Notes under the pieces: generated by a model
Databases searched by the model: none
The model's input: only the letters and a program-made list of their open reading frames with translations
Told to the model about the DNA's origin: nothing
In this document: in pieces, positions 25,484 through 34,686 of the stretch
Layout of the letters: each line of letters opens with the position of its first letter
Position numbering within the stretch: the first letter of the stretch is position 1
Program-made: the position numbers and the translations under genes
Assembly (NCBI GenBank): GCA_047621665.1
Contig: JBLHMB010000009.1
Location: 1 to 64,000 of the forward strand
DNA length: 64,000 nucleotides
Source: Actimicrobium sp047621665
Lineage (GTDB): Bacteria > Pseudomonadota > Gammaproteobacteria > Burkholderiales > Burkholderiaceae_D
Direction: 5' to 3'

Positions 25484-26428
25484 GCCTGGATTTTCGAGAG
25501 AGCGATGCGTCGTCATCGGCCAGATAAGAGCGGCCTGTCGAATAGGGCTCCGCACATCTGTACGACTACGCAACCAAAAGTAATAACCTCGTTATTTTCA
25601 GTATGTATTGTCCTGTGGAAATCTTCAAACACTGTATCTATCGCGTTTTTCCAAGCAACGTTCTTTCCGGTTTGCCATTTATTGGGGCTGAATTTTTATA
25701 AACTTAGTTTTTATTCTTGTAACTTCTGGTTAAATCCTGACCGCATTTCGGGCCCGTGCATTTTTTTTGCACGTTCTTAGCTTTACGCTACGCAAAGATT
25801 GTCAGTACCTTGTCGTCACGGCGTTGTGTCGGCAAGACGAATTTCAGATCACAGTTCTCTCGCTGGTTGTTTCGCCAGCGCACAAACTGCGCCGCCCTTA
25901 CACACGGTCATCTTTTACCGTGGCGAACGGTTCGTACGGGTATCCCGGCCGTTATTTTTCGGTCCGGATAATGACTCTGCTTGCGAATGGATATTTGCTA
26001 CACGGAGTCGGTTGAACGACGGAGCCACACCCACGAATGCTCCAGCGCGGCCTGTTTCGTAAGACGGCCCTTATTCATATTCAACATCGGCGGTTGTCCC
26101 GCTTGTTGCTTTGTCAGGTGGATCTTTCGTATGAGAAATGCTCTTCACAAACGGTTGAAATTTGTTATCTCGGTTTCTGATACGAGTGACCTCGTGGAGT
26201 TCCCATTAATTTAAACAAGCTATCTGTAAATGCTCAATGTTGGTATAAAAGCCATATTAAATATTGGTATAAACATAATTTTTTTGCGCGGAAGTTGGCC
26301 GCCGGTTTGAGTTGGCTCGCCAGCACGGTATGGCCTGATTTTGCGATGGAAATAGTTCCACGGAGTGAGCTTGGCTTGATCAGAGTGATACTGTGCGTCG
26401 TCAACATTCAATCCGGAGAGCGCCCGCT
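25484..26428. other. Gene-free AT-rich interval
   Basis: About 0.9 kb more AT-rich than the surroundings, with long A/T runs (for example near 25750 and 26280). Only short frames are present and none shows a recognisable domain, a ribosome binding site of note or consistent codon use. I see no tRNA, terminal repeats or CRISPR structure. It probably belongs to the decayed island that also holds the DUF4832 genes. Confidence 0.6.
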
Positions 26429-27241
26429 ATGCCCATCCATTCCAGCCGCATGCCGGCAATCTTCATTCCGCATGGCGCTGGTCCGTGCTTTTTCATGGAC
26501 TGGAATCCCGCGGATGCATGGACTCGCATGGCGGATTTTCTGAAGGGGTTATCGGCCACGCTGCCGCAGCGACCGGGCGCCATCGTGCTGGTGTCGGCGC
26601 ATTGGCTGGCACCAACGTTCAGTGTTACCGGCGCGACCGGGCCGACGCTGATTTACGACTACGCCGGTTTTCCGCCACACACCTACACGCTGGACTATCC
26701 GGCACCGGGCCAACCGGCCCTGGCGCAACGCATCGCCGTATTACTGAAGAGGGCGCAGTTGCCGGCACAGGTCGACCCGGTGCGAGGATTCGATCATGGC
26801 GTGTTCATTCCGCTCAAGCTGGTGTTTCCCGACGCGGACATCCCGGTCGTGCAATTGTCGCTGCGCAGTGACCTTGATCCGCAGGCGCACCTGCAAGCCG
26901 GACTGGCGCTGGCCGCGTTGCGTGATGAAGGCATACTTATCGTCGGTAGCGGCATGAGTTTTCATAACATGCGTGGTTACGGCGATCCCCGCTTCGGGCC
27001 GATTTCGGATGAATTCGATCGCTGGCTGACGTCCGCTGTCGAAGCCGCACCCGAGGCGCGCTGGCGAGCGCTGTGCGGCTGGGCGCAAGCCCCGTCGGCG
27101 CGTTTGTCGCATCCGGCCGGTGCCGAAGAACATCTGTTGCCATTGATGCTGGTGGCGGGTGCGGCGCAGGGCGATGCAGGCCAGCGGGTATTTTCGGATC
27201 GGGTGCTGGAGACCACGCTGTCGGCGTTCCGGTTTGGTTGA
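26429..27241 (+). CDS. DODA-type extradiol ring-cleavage dioxygenase (YgiD-like)
   Basis: 270 aa from ATG 26429 with GGAGAG upstream. Class III extradiol/DODA landmarks: FIPHGAGPC, VSAHWL, GFDHGVFIPLKLVFPDADIPVVQLS, GSGMSFHNMRGYG and SHPAGAEEHLLPLM. The His residues in these motifs bind the catalytic metal. Relatives cleave catechol-type rings such as DOPA; the natural substrate in bacteria is usually unknown. It stands alone between the decayed island and a short hypothetical gene that converges on it. Confidence 0.85.
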   Translation: MPIHSSRMPAIFIPHGAGPCFFMDWNPADAWTRMADFLKGLSATLPQRPGAIVLVSAHWLAPTFSVTGATGPTLIYDYAGFPPHTYTLDYPAPGQPALAQRIAVLLKRAQLPAQVDPVRGFDHGVFIPLKLVFPDADIPVVQLSLRSDLDPQAHLQAGLALAALRDEGILIVGSGMSFHNMRGYGDPRFGPISDEFDRWLTSAVEAAPEARWRALCGWAQAPSARLSHPAGAEEHLLPLMLVAGAAQGDAGQRVFSDRVLETTLSAFRFG

Positions 27242-27287
27242 GACAGTTTGCTACGCTCTCCCGATCCCGTACCGGCTACCCGCCAGG

Positions 27288-27779
27288 CTACTGCGCAGCA
27301 GTTCCAGGCGCCACCGGTGTCGTTACCACGCCATTAATCACTTCGGGCGCATCTTGACGGGTCCCCGGCGACGGCCTTGCTTGTCCGGTAGACAGGGTAG
27401 GTAGCGTTACTCCATCGACCATCTGAGGCGTTTCCCGACGTTCATGTATTGTCTCCAGCGTCGGTTTGAACACACTTCTTTTGTACGGTGACGCGGGGTG
27501 AATCTTCGTTTTGAATTCTTTTTCTTCACTCATCTTCACAAGATTCTCGTTTTTCGATGTTGGTATGCGCTCTTTTTTATCCCGTAATGTCGCATCCAAC
27601 TGCCTGCGCGCTTTTCTCGCGTAAGGAGAATTAACTTCTCCATAATTACCGTATTTGTCCTTCTGCGCAGTGTTTGGTGTTGCGACCTGAGGCGATGTCG
27701 CTGCAGGAGATGGTTCTTGCGCAGAAGTATCAGGCAAAGGTTGGGTACTGTTTTTGAGCCAGCCTCTAAGTTTAAGCAT
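27288..27779 (-). CDS. Hypothetical Pro- and Lys-rich protein, probably disordered
   Basis: 163 aa from the ATG at 27779, which has GGAGAT seven bases upstream (an ATG 12 bp further up overlaps that site). No domain is recognised. The sequence is low in hydrophobic residues, rich in Pro, Thr, Lys and Glu, and includes charged stretches (KARRQLDATLRDKKERIP, MSEEKEFKTKIHP), implying little stable fold. There is no signal peptide. It may be an orphan gene; codon use is somewhat less GC-biased than neighbours. Confidence 0.5.
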   Translation of the reverse strand: MLKLRGWLKNSTQPLPDTSAQEPSPAATSPQVATPNTAQKDKYGNYGEVNSPYARKARRQLDATLRDKKERIPTSKNENLVKMSEEKEFKTKIHPASPYKRSVFKPTLETIHERRETPQMVDGVTLPTLSTGQARPSPGTRQDAPEVINGVVTTPVAPGTAAQ

Positions 27780-27912
27780 CGTGATCTCCATGGCATGTTG
27801 TCAATGTCCGAATCTGCCGTTCACGGCAGGTGATTCTGTGTCGTCAGGATCTCGACATGGTTCCATTAGCACGGACCCTGCGTGGTGATCGTCCGTCAGA
27901 AATGCGTTTGAA

Positions 27913-27941
27913 CTGACCCTGCGCCCCGCATTGTCTATACT
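27913..27941 (+). promoter_or_regulatory. Candidate promoter of the arginine succinyltransferase operon
   Basis: CTGACC (27913-27918) and TATACT (27936-27941) are separated by 17 bp, about 100 bp upstream of aruF and 28 bp upstream of a 25-codon leader frame. Assignment rests on consensus match only. Confidence 0.35.
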
Positions 27942-27968
27942 GGTATTAACTATTTGAGGGAGTGGCGC

Positions 27969-28046
27969 ATGAATGACTTGCCCCGTACGCTGGATGAAGA
28001 CACCCGTGTGCCGCGCCGCGTGCACGTTAAATTGACCGTTGCATGA
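27969..28046 (+). CDS. Possible 25-codon leader peptide ahead of aruF
   Basis: ATG at 27969 follows GAGGGAG and encodes 25 residues beginning MNDLPRTLDEDTRVPRR with four Arg in total, ending in a TGA that overlaps the aruF start (ATGA). The good ribosome binding site and exact overlap suggest translational coupling. Arginine enrichment would allow arginine-sensing control, but no alternative RNA hairpins are evident, so it may simply be a coupling ORF. Confidence 0.35.
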   Translation: MNDLPRTLDEDTRVPRRVHVKLTVA

Positions 28047-29074
28047 CGACCTCACCGATGCTGCTGGTGCGGCCAGTGGCCGAAGCCGATATCGCAGCGC
28101 TGGTTACGCTGGCCGCCGGTGCAACCGCCGGCGTGCACACGCTGCCGACAACCCGCGCCGCGATTGCGGATTGCGTCGAGCGCTCGATCGCGTCTTTCGC
28201 GGCCGAGGTCGAGCTGCCGGCCGACGAGACCTATACCTTCGTACTCGAAGACAGCCGCAGCGGGACACTGTTTGGTACTGCCGCGCTGGCCGCAACGGCC
28301 GGCACCAATGGCACCTTCTTTGCGTTTCGCAACGACGTGATGCAGCAAGTGTCGCGCGATCTCAGCATCAGCCATAGTGTGCATGCGCTCACCTTGTGCT
28401 CGGGCCTGACCGGATATTCCCAGTTATCCAGTTTTTATGCCGCAGGTACTGATCCGGCTAATGCAGCGCTGTTGTCACGTGCGCGGCTACTGTTCGCTGC
28501 GGTCGCACCACACCGCTTTGGCGAGCGCTTTTTTGCCTCGCTGGCGGGGATTACGGATCCGGGTGGTCGTTCGCCATTCTGGGAAGCGCTGGGCCGCAAG
28601 TTTTTTCAGCTCGATTTCGTTGAAGTCGAACGGCTCATCGAAGGCGGTCGCAATCGCAGCCTGATCATCGAACTGATGCCGCACTATCCGGTTTATGTGC
28701 CGCTGCTGTCCGACGAGGCGCAAGCCGCGATGGGGCAGGTCCATGCCGAGGGAGAATTACCATTGCAGATATTGACCGAAGAGGGTTTTGAGGCCGATGA
28801 GTTCATCGATATCTTCGATGGCGGCCCCATCCTGCAGGCGCACAAACACGCATTGCGCGCTTTCACCGGATCGCGCCAGCGCCGCGTGATGGGTTCCGGT
28901 GGTAGTGCGCAAACCACGACTTACCTTGTCAGTAATACCAATCAGAAGCAGTTCCGTGCAGTCCTGTGTGCCGCGCCGGCCATCGATGCCTCGGACAGCA
29001 TTGCGCTGTCGGCCGAAGCGCGGCGCAGCTTGCAAGTCGCTCCCGGCGACACCGTGAATTGCGTGAAATTATGA
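28043..29074 (+). CDS. aruF: Arginine/ornithine N-succinyltransferase subunit alpha
   Basis: 343 aa. Arginine succinyltransferase transfers succinyl from succinyl-CoA to the alpha-amino group of arginine, the first step of the AST pathway. Conserved blocks are visible: LVRPVAEADIAALVTLA at the start, GRSPFWEALGRKFFQLDF, IIELMPHYPVYVPLL and DIFDGGPILQAH. Two consecutive homologous genes encode the alpha/beta heteromer as in Pseudomonas aeruginosa, unlike the single AstA of enterics. The start overlaps a short leader frame, and the stop overlaps aruG by four bases. Confidence 0.9.
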   Translation: MTTSPMLLVRPVAEADIAALVTLAAGATAGVHTLPTTRAAIADCVERSIASFAAEVELPADETYTFVLEDSRSGTLFGTAALAATAGTNGTFFAFRNDVMQQVSRDLSISHSVHALTLCSGLTGYSQLSSFYAAGTDPANAALLSRARLLFAAVAPHRFGERFFASLAGITDPGGRSPFWEALGRKFFQLDFVEVERLIEGGRNRSLIIELMPHYPVYVPLLSDEAQAAMGQVHAEGELPLQILTEEGFEADEFIDIFDGGPILQAHKHALRAFTGSRQRRVMGSGGSAQTTTYLVSNTNQKQFRAVLCAAPAIDASDSIALSAEARRSLQVAPGDTVNCVKL

Positions 29075-30129
29075 CGACCACATTAATGCATGCCAATACC
29101 AGTCACTGCGTGGTCCGTGCCGTCTGCGCGCAGGACCTCGACGGCTTGATGACGATGGCCGGTCAGGTCGGCGGCGGCATGACTACCTTCAAGCCGGATC
29201 TGGCGATGATGCGCAAGCGCGTCGAGATCGCCTGCGCCTCGTTCGCCGAAACCATCGCGCCCGAACAGCGCGACTACCTGTTCGTGATGGAAGACACCCG
29301 CGACGGCCGGCTGGTCGGCGTCTGTGCGATCAAGGGCGCGGTCGGACTTGATGAGCCGTTCTACAACTACCGCATCGGCACGCTGGTGCATTCCAGTGTC
29401 GAACTCAATATTTTCTCGCGGATGGACACGCTGTATCTGTCCAACGACCTCACCGGCAGCGCCGAACTGTGCTCGCTGTTCCTGCATCCGGATTACCGCA
29501 GCGGCAGTAACGGCAAACTGCTGTCGAAGAGCCGCTTCCTGTTCATCGCCCAGTTTCCGCATCTGTTCCCGGCCCGGCTGATTGCCGAACTGCGCGGCTT
29601 TCAGCGGTCCGATGGCACCTCGCCATTTTGGGATCACCTCGGCCAGCATTTTTTTCAGATGGACTTCGATCGTGCCGACGACCTCAGCAGTCTCGGCAAA
29701 AAATCCTTCATCGCCGAATTGATGCCGCGTCATCCGCTGTATGTCGCCTATCTGCCGGCGGTGTCGCAGGAAGTCATCGGCATGGTGCATGTCGATACCG
29801 CACCGGCGCGCCGCCTGCTGGAGCAGGAAGGCCTGCACTACGAAGGCTATGTCGACATTTTCGATGCCGGTCCGGTGCTGCAGGCGCGCATCAGCGAGTT
29901 GCGCGCCATCCGTGAAAGTGCGCTGGCGATCGTCGATGCGGGTGCGCTTCCCGGGACCGATCGCGCCATACTGGTTGCCACGACGACGCTCGGTGAGTTC
30001 CGCGTCATTGCCGCGCAATCGCTGAACCAGCAGGGACGCCTTGCCCTATCGACGCTGGATCGTCAATTATTGGCGTGCAAGCCGGGCGATCCGGTGCGCA
30101 CGATGTCCCTCAATTCGAGCAGAAAGTAA
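29071..30129 (+). CDS. aruG: Arginine N-succinyltransferase subunit beta
   Basis: 352 aa from ATG 29071 (ATGA overlap with aruF). It carries the same blocks as its partner: VVRAVCAQDLDGLMTMA, DGTSPFWDHLGQHFFQMDF, FIAELMPRHPLYVAYLP and DIFDAGPVLQARISELR. The GGGMTTF and LFLHPDYR segments fit the acyl-CoA-binding GNAT-like core. It forms the second subunit of the first AST enzyme. astD follows after two bases. Confidence 0.92.
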   Translation: MTTTLMHANTSHCVVRAVCAQDLDGLMTMAGQVGGGMTTFKPDLAMMRKRVEIACASFAETIAPEQRDYLFVMEDTRDGRLVGVCAIKGAVGLDEPFYNYRIGTLVHSSVELNIFSRMDTLYLSNDLTGSAELCSLFLHPDYRSGSNGKLLSKSRFLFIAQFPHLFPARLIAELRGFQRSDGTSPFWDHLGQHFFQMDFDRADDLSSLGKKSFIAELMPRHPLYVAYLPAVSQEVIGMVHVDTAPARRLLEQEGLHYEGYVDIFDAGPVLQARISELRAIRESALAIVDAGALPGTDRAILVATTTLGEFRVIAAQSLNQQGRLALSTLDRQLLACKPGDPVRTMSLNSSRK

Positions 30130-30131
30130 CC

Positions 30132-31595
30132 ATGCACAGTCACCACATCAATGGCGAATGGATCAGCGGCAGCGGCGTCGAACTGGTCGTGATCAACCCC
30201 GCCAGCGGCGCACCGGTCTGGCAGGGGACGCAGGCTGGTATCAATGAAATCGAGCGCGCCTGTCATGCCGCGCGCGCCGCCTTTGCCGGCTGGTCGATGA
30301 CGCCGCTGGCCCGGCGCATTGCGATCGCCGTGCGCTTTCGCGATCTGTTGCGCGAGCACGCCGAAGCACTGGCGCAGACCATCGCGCAGGAAGTTGGTAA
30401 GCCGCTCTGGGAAGCCCGCACCGAAGTCGCCTCGATGGCGGCCAAGGTGGATATTTCAGTGCAGTCGCAGGCCGCCCGCACCGGCGAAACGGCCGCCACG
30501 GTGGCCGACGGTGCCGCCGTTCTGCGGCATCGGCCGCACGGGGTGTTCGGCGTCTTCGGTCCCTACAACTTTCCCGGTCACCTGCCCAACGGACATATCG
30601 TTCCGGCCCTGATCGCCGGCAATACACTGGTCTTCAAACCGAGCGAATACGCACCGCAAACCGCCATGATGACAACGCGTTTGTGGGCCGAAGCCGGCTT
30701 GCCGGCCGGTGTGCTGAACTTGCTCAATGGCGCACGCGACACCGGTGCCGCGCTGGCGCAGGACCCGACACTGGACGGCATCCTGTTCACCGGCAGCTAC
30801 CAGACCGGCGTGCTGTTGCATCGCCAGTTCGCCGGCCAGCCGGGCAAATTGCTGGCGCTCGAAATGGGTGGCAACAACGCACTGGTCGTGTGGGATGTGG
30901 CCGACCTCGATGCGGCAGTTCATCATGCGATTTTTTCAGCCTTTGTCAGCGCCGGCCAGCGCTGCACCTGTGCGCGCCGCCTGATCGTCGAGCAGGGCGC
31001 GCGTGGCGACGCCTTCATCGCACGGTTAGTCGAGGTCGCCGCAGCGATCCGGGTTGGCGCACCGGACGCCGAACCGGCGCCGTTCATGGGGCCGGTTGTG
31101 TCGGCCGCGATTGCGACCCGTTTGCTGGCGGCGCAGGCCGAGCTGGTCGGATTGGGTGGCAAGGTGTTGCTGGAGATGCGTCATCTGGTGCCTGATACCG
31201 GTTTGCTGTCGGCCGGGATCGTCGATATGACCGGAGTCGATGGCGTGCCCGATGACGAGTATTTCGGCCCGCTGCTGCAAGTGCTGCGGGTGGCCGATTT
31301 CGAGACCGCCATCGTCGCCTCGAACGCCACAGGTTACGGCCTCGCCGCCGGGCTGCTGTCGGATGATCCGGTGCTATGGGCGCGCTTTCTGGAGACCGCC
31401 CGTGCCGGCATTGTCAACTGGAACCGGCCTACCACCGGCGCGGCCAGTAGCGCGCCGTTCGGAGGTATCGGCAAGTCCGGTAACCACCGTGCCAGCGCGT
31501 ATTACGCTGCCGATTATTGTGCCTATCCGGTCGCCTCGATCGAGAGCGCGGGTCTGGCCATGCCGGCGCAGTTGTCGCCCGGTCTGACGTTTTAA
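30132..31595 (+). CDS. astD: Succinylglutamate-semialdehyde dehydrogenase
   Basis: 487 aa. Oxidises N-succinylglutamate semialdehyde to N-succinylglutamate with NAD+, fourth step of the AST pathway. ALDH landmarks: FGPYNFPGHLPNGHI, GSYQTGVLLHRQFA, catalytic Glu in LALEMGGNNALV and catalytic Cys in SAGQRCTCARRL. The C-terminal WNRPTTGAASSAPFGGIGKSGN block is typical of AstD. It sits inside the operon between aruG and astB. Confidence 0.93.
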   Translation: MHSHHINGEWISGSGVELVVINPASGAPVWQGTQAGINEIERACHAARAAFAGWSMTPLARRIAIAVRFRDLLREHAEALAQTIAQEVGKPLWEARTEVASMAAKVDISVQSQAARTGETAATVADGAAVLRHRPHGVFGVFGPYNFPGHLPNGHIVPALIAGNTLVFKPSEYAPQTAMMTTRLWAEAGLPAGVLNLLNGARDTGAALAQDPTLDGILFTGSYQTGVLLHRQFAGQPGKLLALEMGGNNALVVWDVADLDAAVHHAIFSAFVSAGQRCTCARRLIVEQGARGDAFIARLVEVAAAIRVGAPDAEPAPFMGPVVSAAIATRLLAAQAELVGLGGKVLLEMRHLVPDTGLLSAGIVDMTGVDGVPDDEYFGPLLQVLRVADFETAIVASNATGYGLAAGLLSDDPVLWARFLETARAGIVNWNRPTTGAASSAPFGGIGKSGNHRASAYYAADYCAYPVASIESAGLAMPAQLSPGLTF

Positions 31596-31605
31596 AAGGA
31601 TAACC

Positions 31606-32946
31606 ATGCTGCCTGCACGCGAGTTCAACTTCGATGGTCTGGTCGGGCCATCGCACAATTATGCCGGCCTGTCGTTTGGTAATGTCGCCTCGTTCAACAA
31701 CGTCAAGAGTGTCTCGAATCCGAAGCAGGCAGCGTTGCAGGGACTGGCCAAAATGCGCGCGCTGGCCGCACGCGGTTTCGCCCAAGCGGTGCTGCCGCCG
31801 CAGGGGCGGCCGGACTTCGCGCTGTTGCGCAGCATCGGTTTTGGCGGCAGCGATGCCGATGTGATTGCCGCTGCGTTCCGCGATGCACCAGCTATCCTCG
31901 CTTCGGCCTATTCGGCCGCGCCGATGTGGAGCGCCAATGCCGCCACGGTGAGTCCGTCGGCCGATAGCGCCGATGGCCATGTCCACTTCACGGTGGCTAA
32001 CCTCAACAGCAAGTTACACCGGTCCTACGAGCAGCAGCAGACGGCGCGTACGTTGCGCGCGATCTTTGCCGATCCGGACTATTTCACGGTTCACGACGCC
32101 CTGCCGGCGACACCGGCGTTTGGCGATGAAGGCGCGGCCAATCACACGCGACTGGCCTCGGCACATGGCGCCCCCGGCGTCGAAATGTTTGTCTATGGCC
32201 GGGTCGAATTTCAGCCCGATGCACCGGCACCAAAACGCTTCCCGGCACGCCAGACACTGGAAGCCAGCCAGGCCGTAGCGCGCTTGCATGGCTTGTCGCC
32301 GCAGCGTACCGTGTTTGTCGCGCAGGACCCGGCGGTGATTGATCTGGGCGTGTTCCACAACGATGTGATCGCGGTTGGCAACGGCAACGTGCTGTTTTAT
32401 CACGCCCAGGCTTTTTTTGATGAGCCGGCCACACTGGCGGCCTTGCAGTTTGCGCTGGCCAGCATCGGCCAGCCGTTCATGCCGATCCGCGTGGGGCGCA
32501 CCGATGTCGCCATCGACGATGCCATCAGCAGTTACTTATTCAACAGCCAGTTGCTGACGCGGCCGGATGGCCGGATGGCGCTGGTCGTGCCGCAGGAATG
32601 TCGCGACAACGTGGCCGTGGCGCGCTACCTCGATGGTCTTGTGGCCAGTGGCGGACCGATTGCCGAACTGCTGAGTTTTGATCTGCACCAGAGCATGCGC
32701 AACGGTGGCGGTCCGGCTTGCCTGCGCTTGCGGGTAGCGCTGACCGAAGCCGAAGCCGGCGCGATGCATCAGGGCGTCATCATGACCGAGGCGCTGTATG
32801 CGCAACTGGTGGTCTGGGTCCAGCGGCATTATCGCGATGCACTGGCACCGGCCGACCTGGCCGATCCGCAACTGGCGATCGAAGTCACGAGCGCGCTGGA
32901 GGAACTAGCAAAGATTCTTCGATTGCCTGACCTGTATGTGTCCTGA
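31606..32946 (+). CDS. astB: N-succinylarginine dihydrolase
   Basis: 446 aa, AAGGATA before the ATG. Removes two ammonia and CO2 from N-succinylarginine to give N-succinylornithine, second AST step. Characteristic blocks: FDGLVGPSHNYAGLSFGN, SKLHRSYEQQQTARTLR, GDEGAANHTRL (with catalytic-site Glu and His), FHNDVIAVGNGNVL and SMRNGGGPACLRLRV including the Cys nucleophile in that last block. The step between AstB and AstD (succinylornithine transaminase, AstC) has no gene in the window. Confidence 0.95.
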   Translation: MLPAREFNFDGLVGPSHNYAGLSFGNVASFNNVKSVSNPKQAALQGLAKMRALAARGFAQAVLPPQGRPDFALLRSIGFGGSDADVIAAAFRDAPAILASAYSAAPMWSANAATVSPSADSADGHVHFTVANLNSKLHRSYEQQQTARTLRAIFADPDYFTVHDALPATPAFGDEGAANHTRLASAHGAPGVEMFVYGRVEFQPDAPAPKRFPARQTLEASQAVARLHGLSPQRTVFVAQDPAVIDLGVFHNDVIAVGNGNVLFYHAQAFFDEPATLAALQFALASIGQPFMPIRVGRTDVAIDDAISSYLFNSQLLTRPDGRMALVVPQECRDNVAVARYLDGLVASGGPIAELLSFDLHQSMRNGGGPACLRLRVALTEAEAGAMHQGVIMTEALYAQLVVWVQRHYRDALAPADLADPQLAIEVTSALEELAKILRLPDLYVS

Positions 32947-33046
32947 AACAGCGATAATGCGGCACCCGATTCGTCGCACCCATACTGGTAGCCTGATCAC
33001 AGGCACCTCAACAACAAGCCATCACCCCAATGGAGAACCTCACCCC

Positions 33047-33814
33047 ATGAAACGTTTCCTGTTTGCTTTTTCTATCCTTACCGGTTTGCTGTTCGGTTCC
33101 GCCGTGCAAGCCCGCAGCCTCGATGAAATCAAGGCCGCCGGTACCATCATCGTCGCTACCGAAGGTGCCTATCCGCCGTTCAATTATTTTCAGGGTTCCA
33201 AGCTGAGTGGCTTTGAAGTCGAACTGGCCGAAGCCATCGTCAAGAAAATGGGCCTGAAGATCGAATGGAAAGCATTGTCCTTCGATGCGCTGCTGGCCGG
33301 TTTGCGGCAAGACCGCTGGGACATGGTCATGGCCTCGTTTGGCGTCACCGACGAGCGCTCGAAAGCGGTCATGTTCACCAATCCGTATTACTGCAGCGGC
33401 GGCGTGATCGTCTCGAAAGATGCGGCCATCAAGGATGCCGCCACGCTAGCCGGTAAAACGGTGGCGGTACAGACCGGCTCAACCTACATGGAAAACGTCA
33501 AGAAGCTGGCCGGCGTGAAAGACGTCAAAAACTATCCGCAGGATACCGATGCCCGCTCGGCACTGGTGGCCGGACGCGTTGATGCGTGGGTCAGTGACCG
33601 CTTTGTCGTCAAGGCAGCGACCGAGAGCAATCCCGGTCTGGGTCTGAAAGTCGGCGATTACCTGTTCGTCGAACGCATCGCCGCCGCCGTCAAGAAAGGC
33701 AATGGTCCGCTGGCCGCCGCCGTCGACAAGGCACTGGCCGATGTCATGGCCGATGGCACCTACAAGACCATTTCCGAGAAGTTCATGAAAGAAGATATTC
33801 GCTGCAAGTCGTAG
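33047..33814 (+). CDS. Periplasmic basic/polar amino acid binding protein of ABC importer
   Basis: 255 aa from ATG 33047 (GGAGAA upstream). Signal sequence ends at VQARS. SBP_bac_3 features: GTIIVATEGAYPPFNYF, GFEVELAEAIVKKMG, FDALLAGLRQDRWDMVMASFGVTDERSKAVMFTNPY, AVQTGSTYMENV and VDAWVSDRFV. Placed after astB and before the permease and ATPase, it probably captures arginine or related amino acids for the AST pathway. Specificity is inferred from context. Confidence 0.88.
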   Translation: MKRFLFAFSILTGLLFGSAVQARSLDEIKAAGTIIVATEGAYPPFNYFQGSKLSGFEVELAEAIVKKMGLKIEWKALSFDALLAGLRQDRWDMVMASFGVTDERSKAVMFTNPYYCSGGVIVSKDAAIKDAATLAGKTVAVQTGSTYMENVKKLAGVKDVKNYPQDTDARSALVAGRVDAWVSDRFVVKAATESNPGLGLKVGDYLFVERIAAAVKKGNGPLAAAVDKALADVMADGTYKTISEKFMKEDIRCKS

Positions 33815-33860
33815 GCGAACGCTAGCGTTCCCCCCGCTTGAACCACGCGACATACTAGTC

Positions 33861-33887
33861 GGGCTGGCCTTTTCACTGCGCCAGCCC
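33861..33887 (+). promoter_or_regulatory. Intercistronic hairpin between binding-protein and permease genes
   Basis: GGGCTGGC (33861-33868), an 11-nt loop, then GCCAGCCC (33880-33887), with no T tract. Such hairpins downstream of a binding-protein gene commonly stabilise its mRNA and lower expression of the downstream permease. A separate perfect palindrome GAACGCTAGCGTTC lies just upstream at about 33817-33830. Confidence 0.6.
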
Positions 33888-33903
33888 CTCCCTGGAGAAC
33901 ACC

Positions 33904-34686
33904 TTGAAAGCAGCATTTACCCTTCTGCCGCGGGGCTGGTCACGCCAGCGCCGCAGCGCCGTCACGATAGCCCTGGCCATTACCGCCTTGCTGTTGTTCC
34001 TCTGGCTGATGGCCATTCCGATGGCCTGGCTGCCGGAACCGATCGGCCCGGCCGCCCAGCAATTTGCCGAGGGCGCCCGCGTAACCGTCGCGCTGACGCT
34101 GGTGGCCGGCGTGATCGGCATCGTGCTCGGCATGCTGGCCGCGCTCGGCAAACTGTCGTCGTTTGGCCCGCTGCGCTGGCTGGCCGGGTTCTACATCTGG
34201 GCTATTCGCGGCACGCCGTTGCTGGTGCAAGTACTGTTCGTTTTTCTGGCGCTGCCGGCGCTGGTGCCGGGCTTGCGCTTGTCGGATTTCTATTCGGCCG
34301 TGGTGGCACTGGCCTTCAATGCCGGAGCGTACAACGCCGAGGCGATACGCTCCGGCATTCTGGCCGTCCACAAGGGGCAGGCTGAAGCCGCCCGCTCGCT
34401 CGGGCTGAGTCCGTTCCAGACGTTTCGCGACGTGGTGTTCCCGCAGAGTATGCGTATCGCGTTGCCGCCGCTGGTCAACAACTTCGTGTCGCTGCTCAAG
34501 GATTCCAGTCTGGCTTACGTGATTGGCGTAGTCGAACTGTCGAACATCGGCAACCGCATCCAGTCGGTGACGTTCCAGCCGATTCCGGTGTTTGTCACGG
34601 TGGCAGCGATCTACCTGATCCTGACCAGCGTGATGACGCAGATTTCCGGCGCGATCGAACGCCAGCTTGATGTGGAGCGTCACTGA
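33904..34686 (+). CDS. Amino acid ABC transporter permease (HisM/GlnP type)
   Basis: 260 aa starting at TTG 33904, eight bases after GGAGAA. Several transmembrane segments precede the conserved cytoplasmic loop that contacts the ATPase: NAGAYNAEAIRSGILAVHKGQAEAARSLGLSPFQTFRDVVFPQ, with the EAA-type Glu-Ala-Ala-Arg core inside it. This is the polar amino acid permease family. It overlaps the ATPase gene by one base (TGATG), so subunits are translated together. Confidence 0.88.
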   Translation: MKAAFTLLPRGWSRQRRSAVTIALAITALLLFLWLMAIPMAWLPEPIGPAAQQFAEGARVTVALTLVAGVIGIVLGMLAALGKLSSFGPLRWLAGFYIWAIRGTPLLVQVLFVFLALPALVPGLRLSDFYSAVVALAFNAGAYNAEAIRSGILAVHKGQAEAARSLGLSPFQTFRDVVFPQSMRIALPPLVNNFVSLLKDSSLAYVIGVVELSNIGNRIQSVTFQPIPVFVTVAAIYLILTSVMTQISGAIERQLDVERH

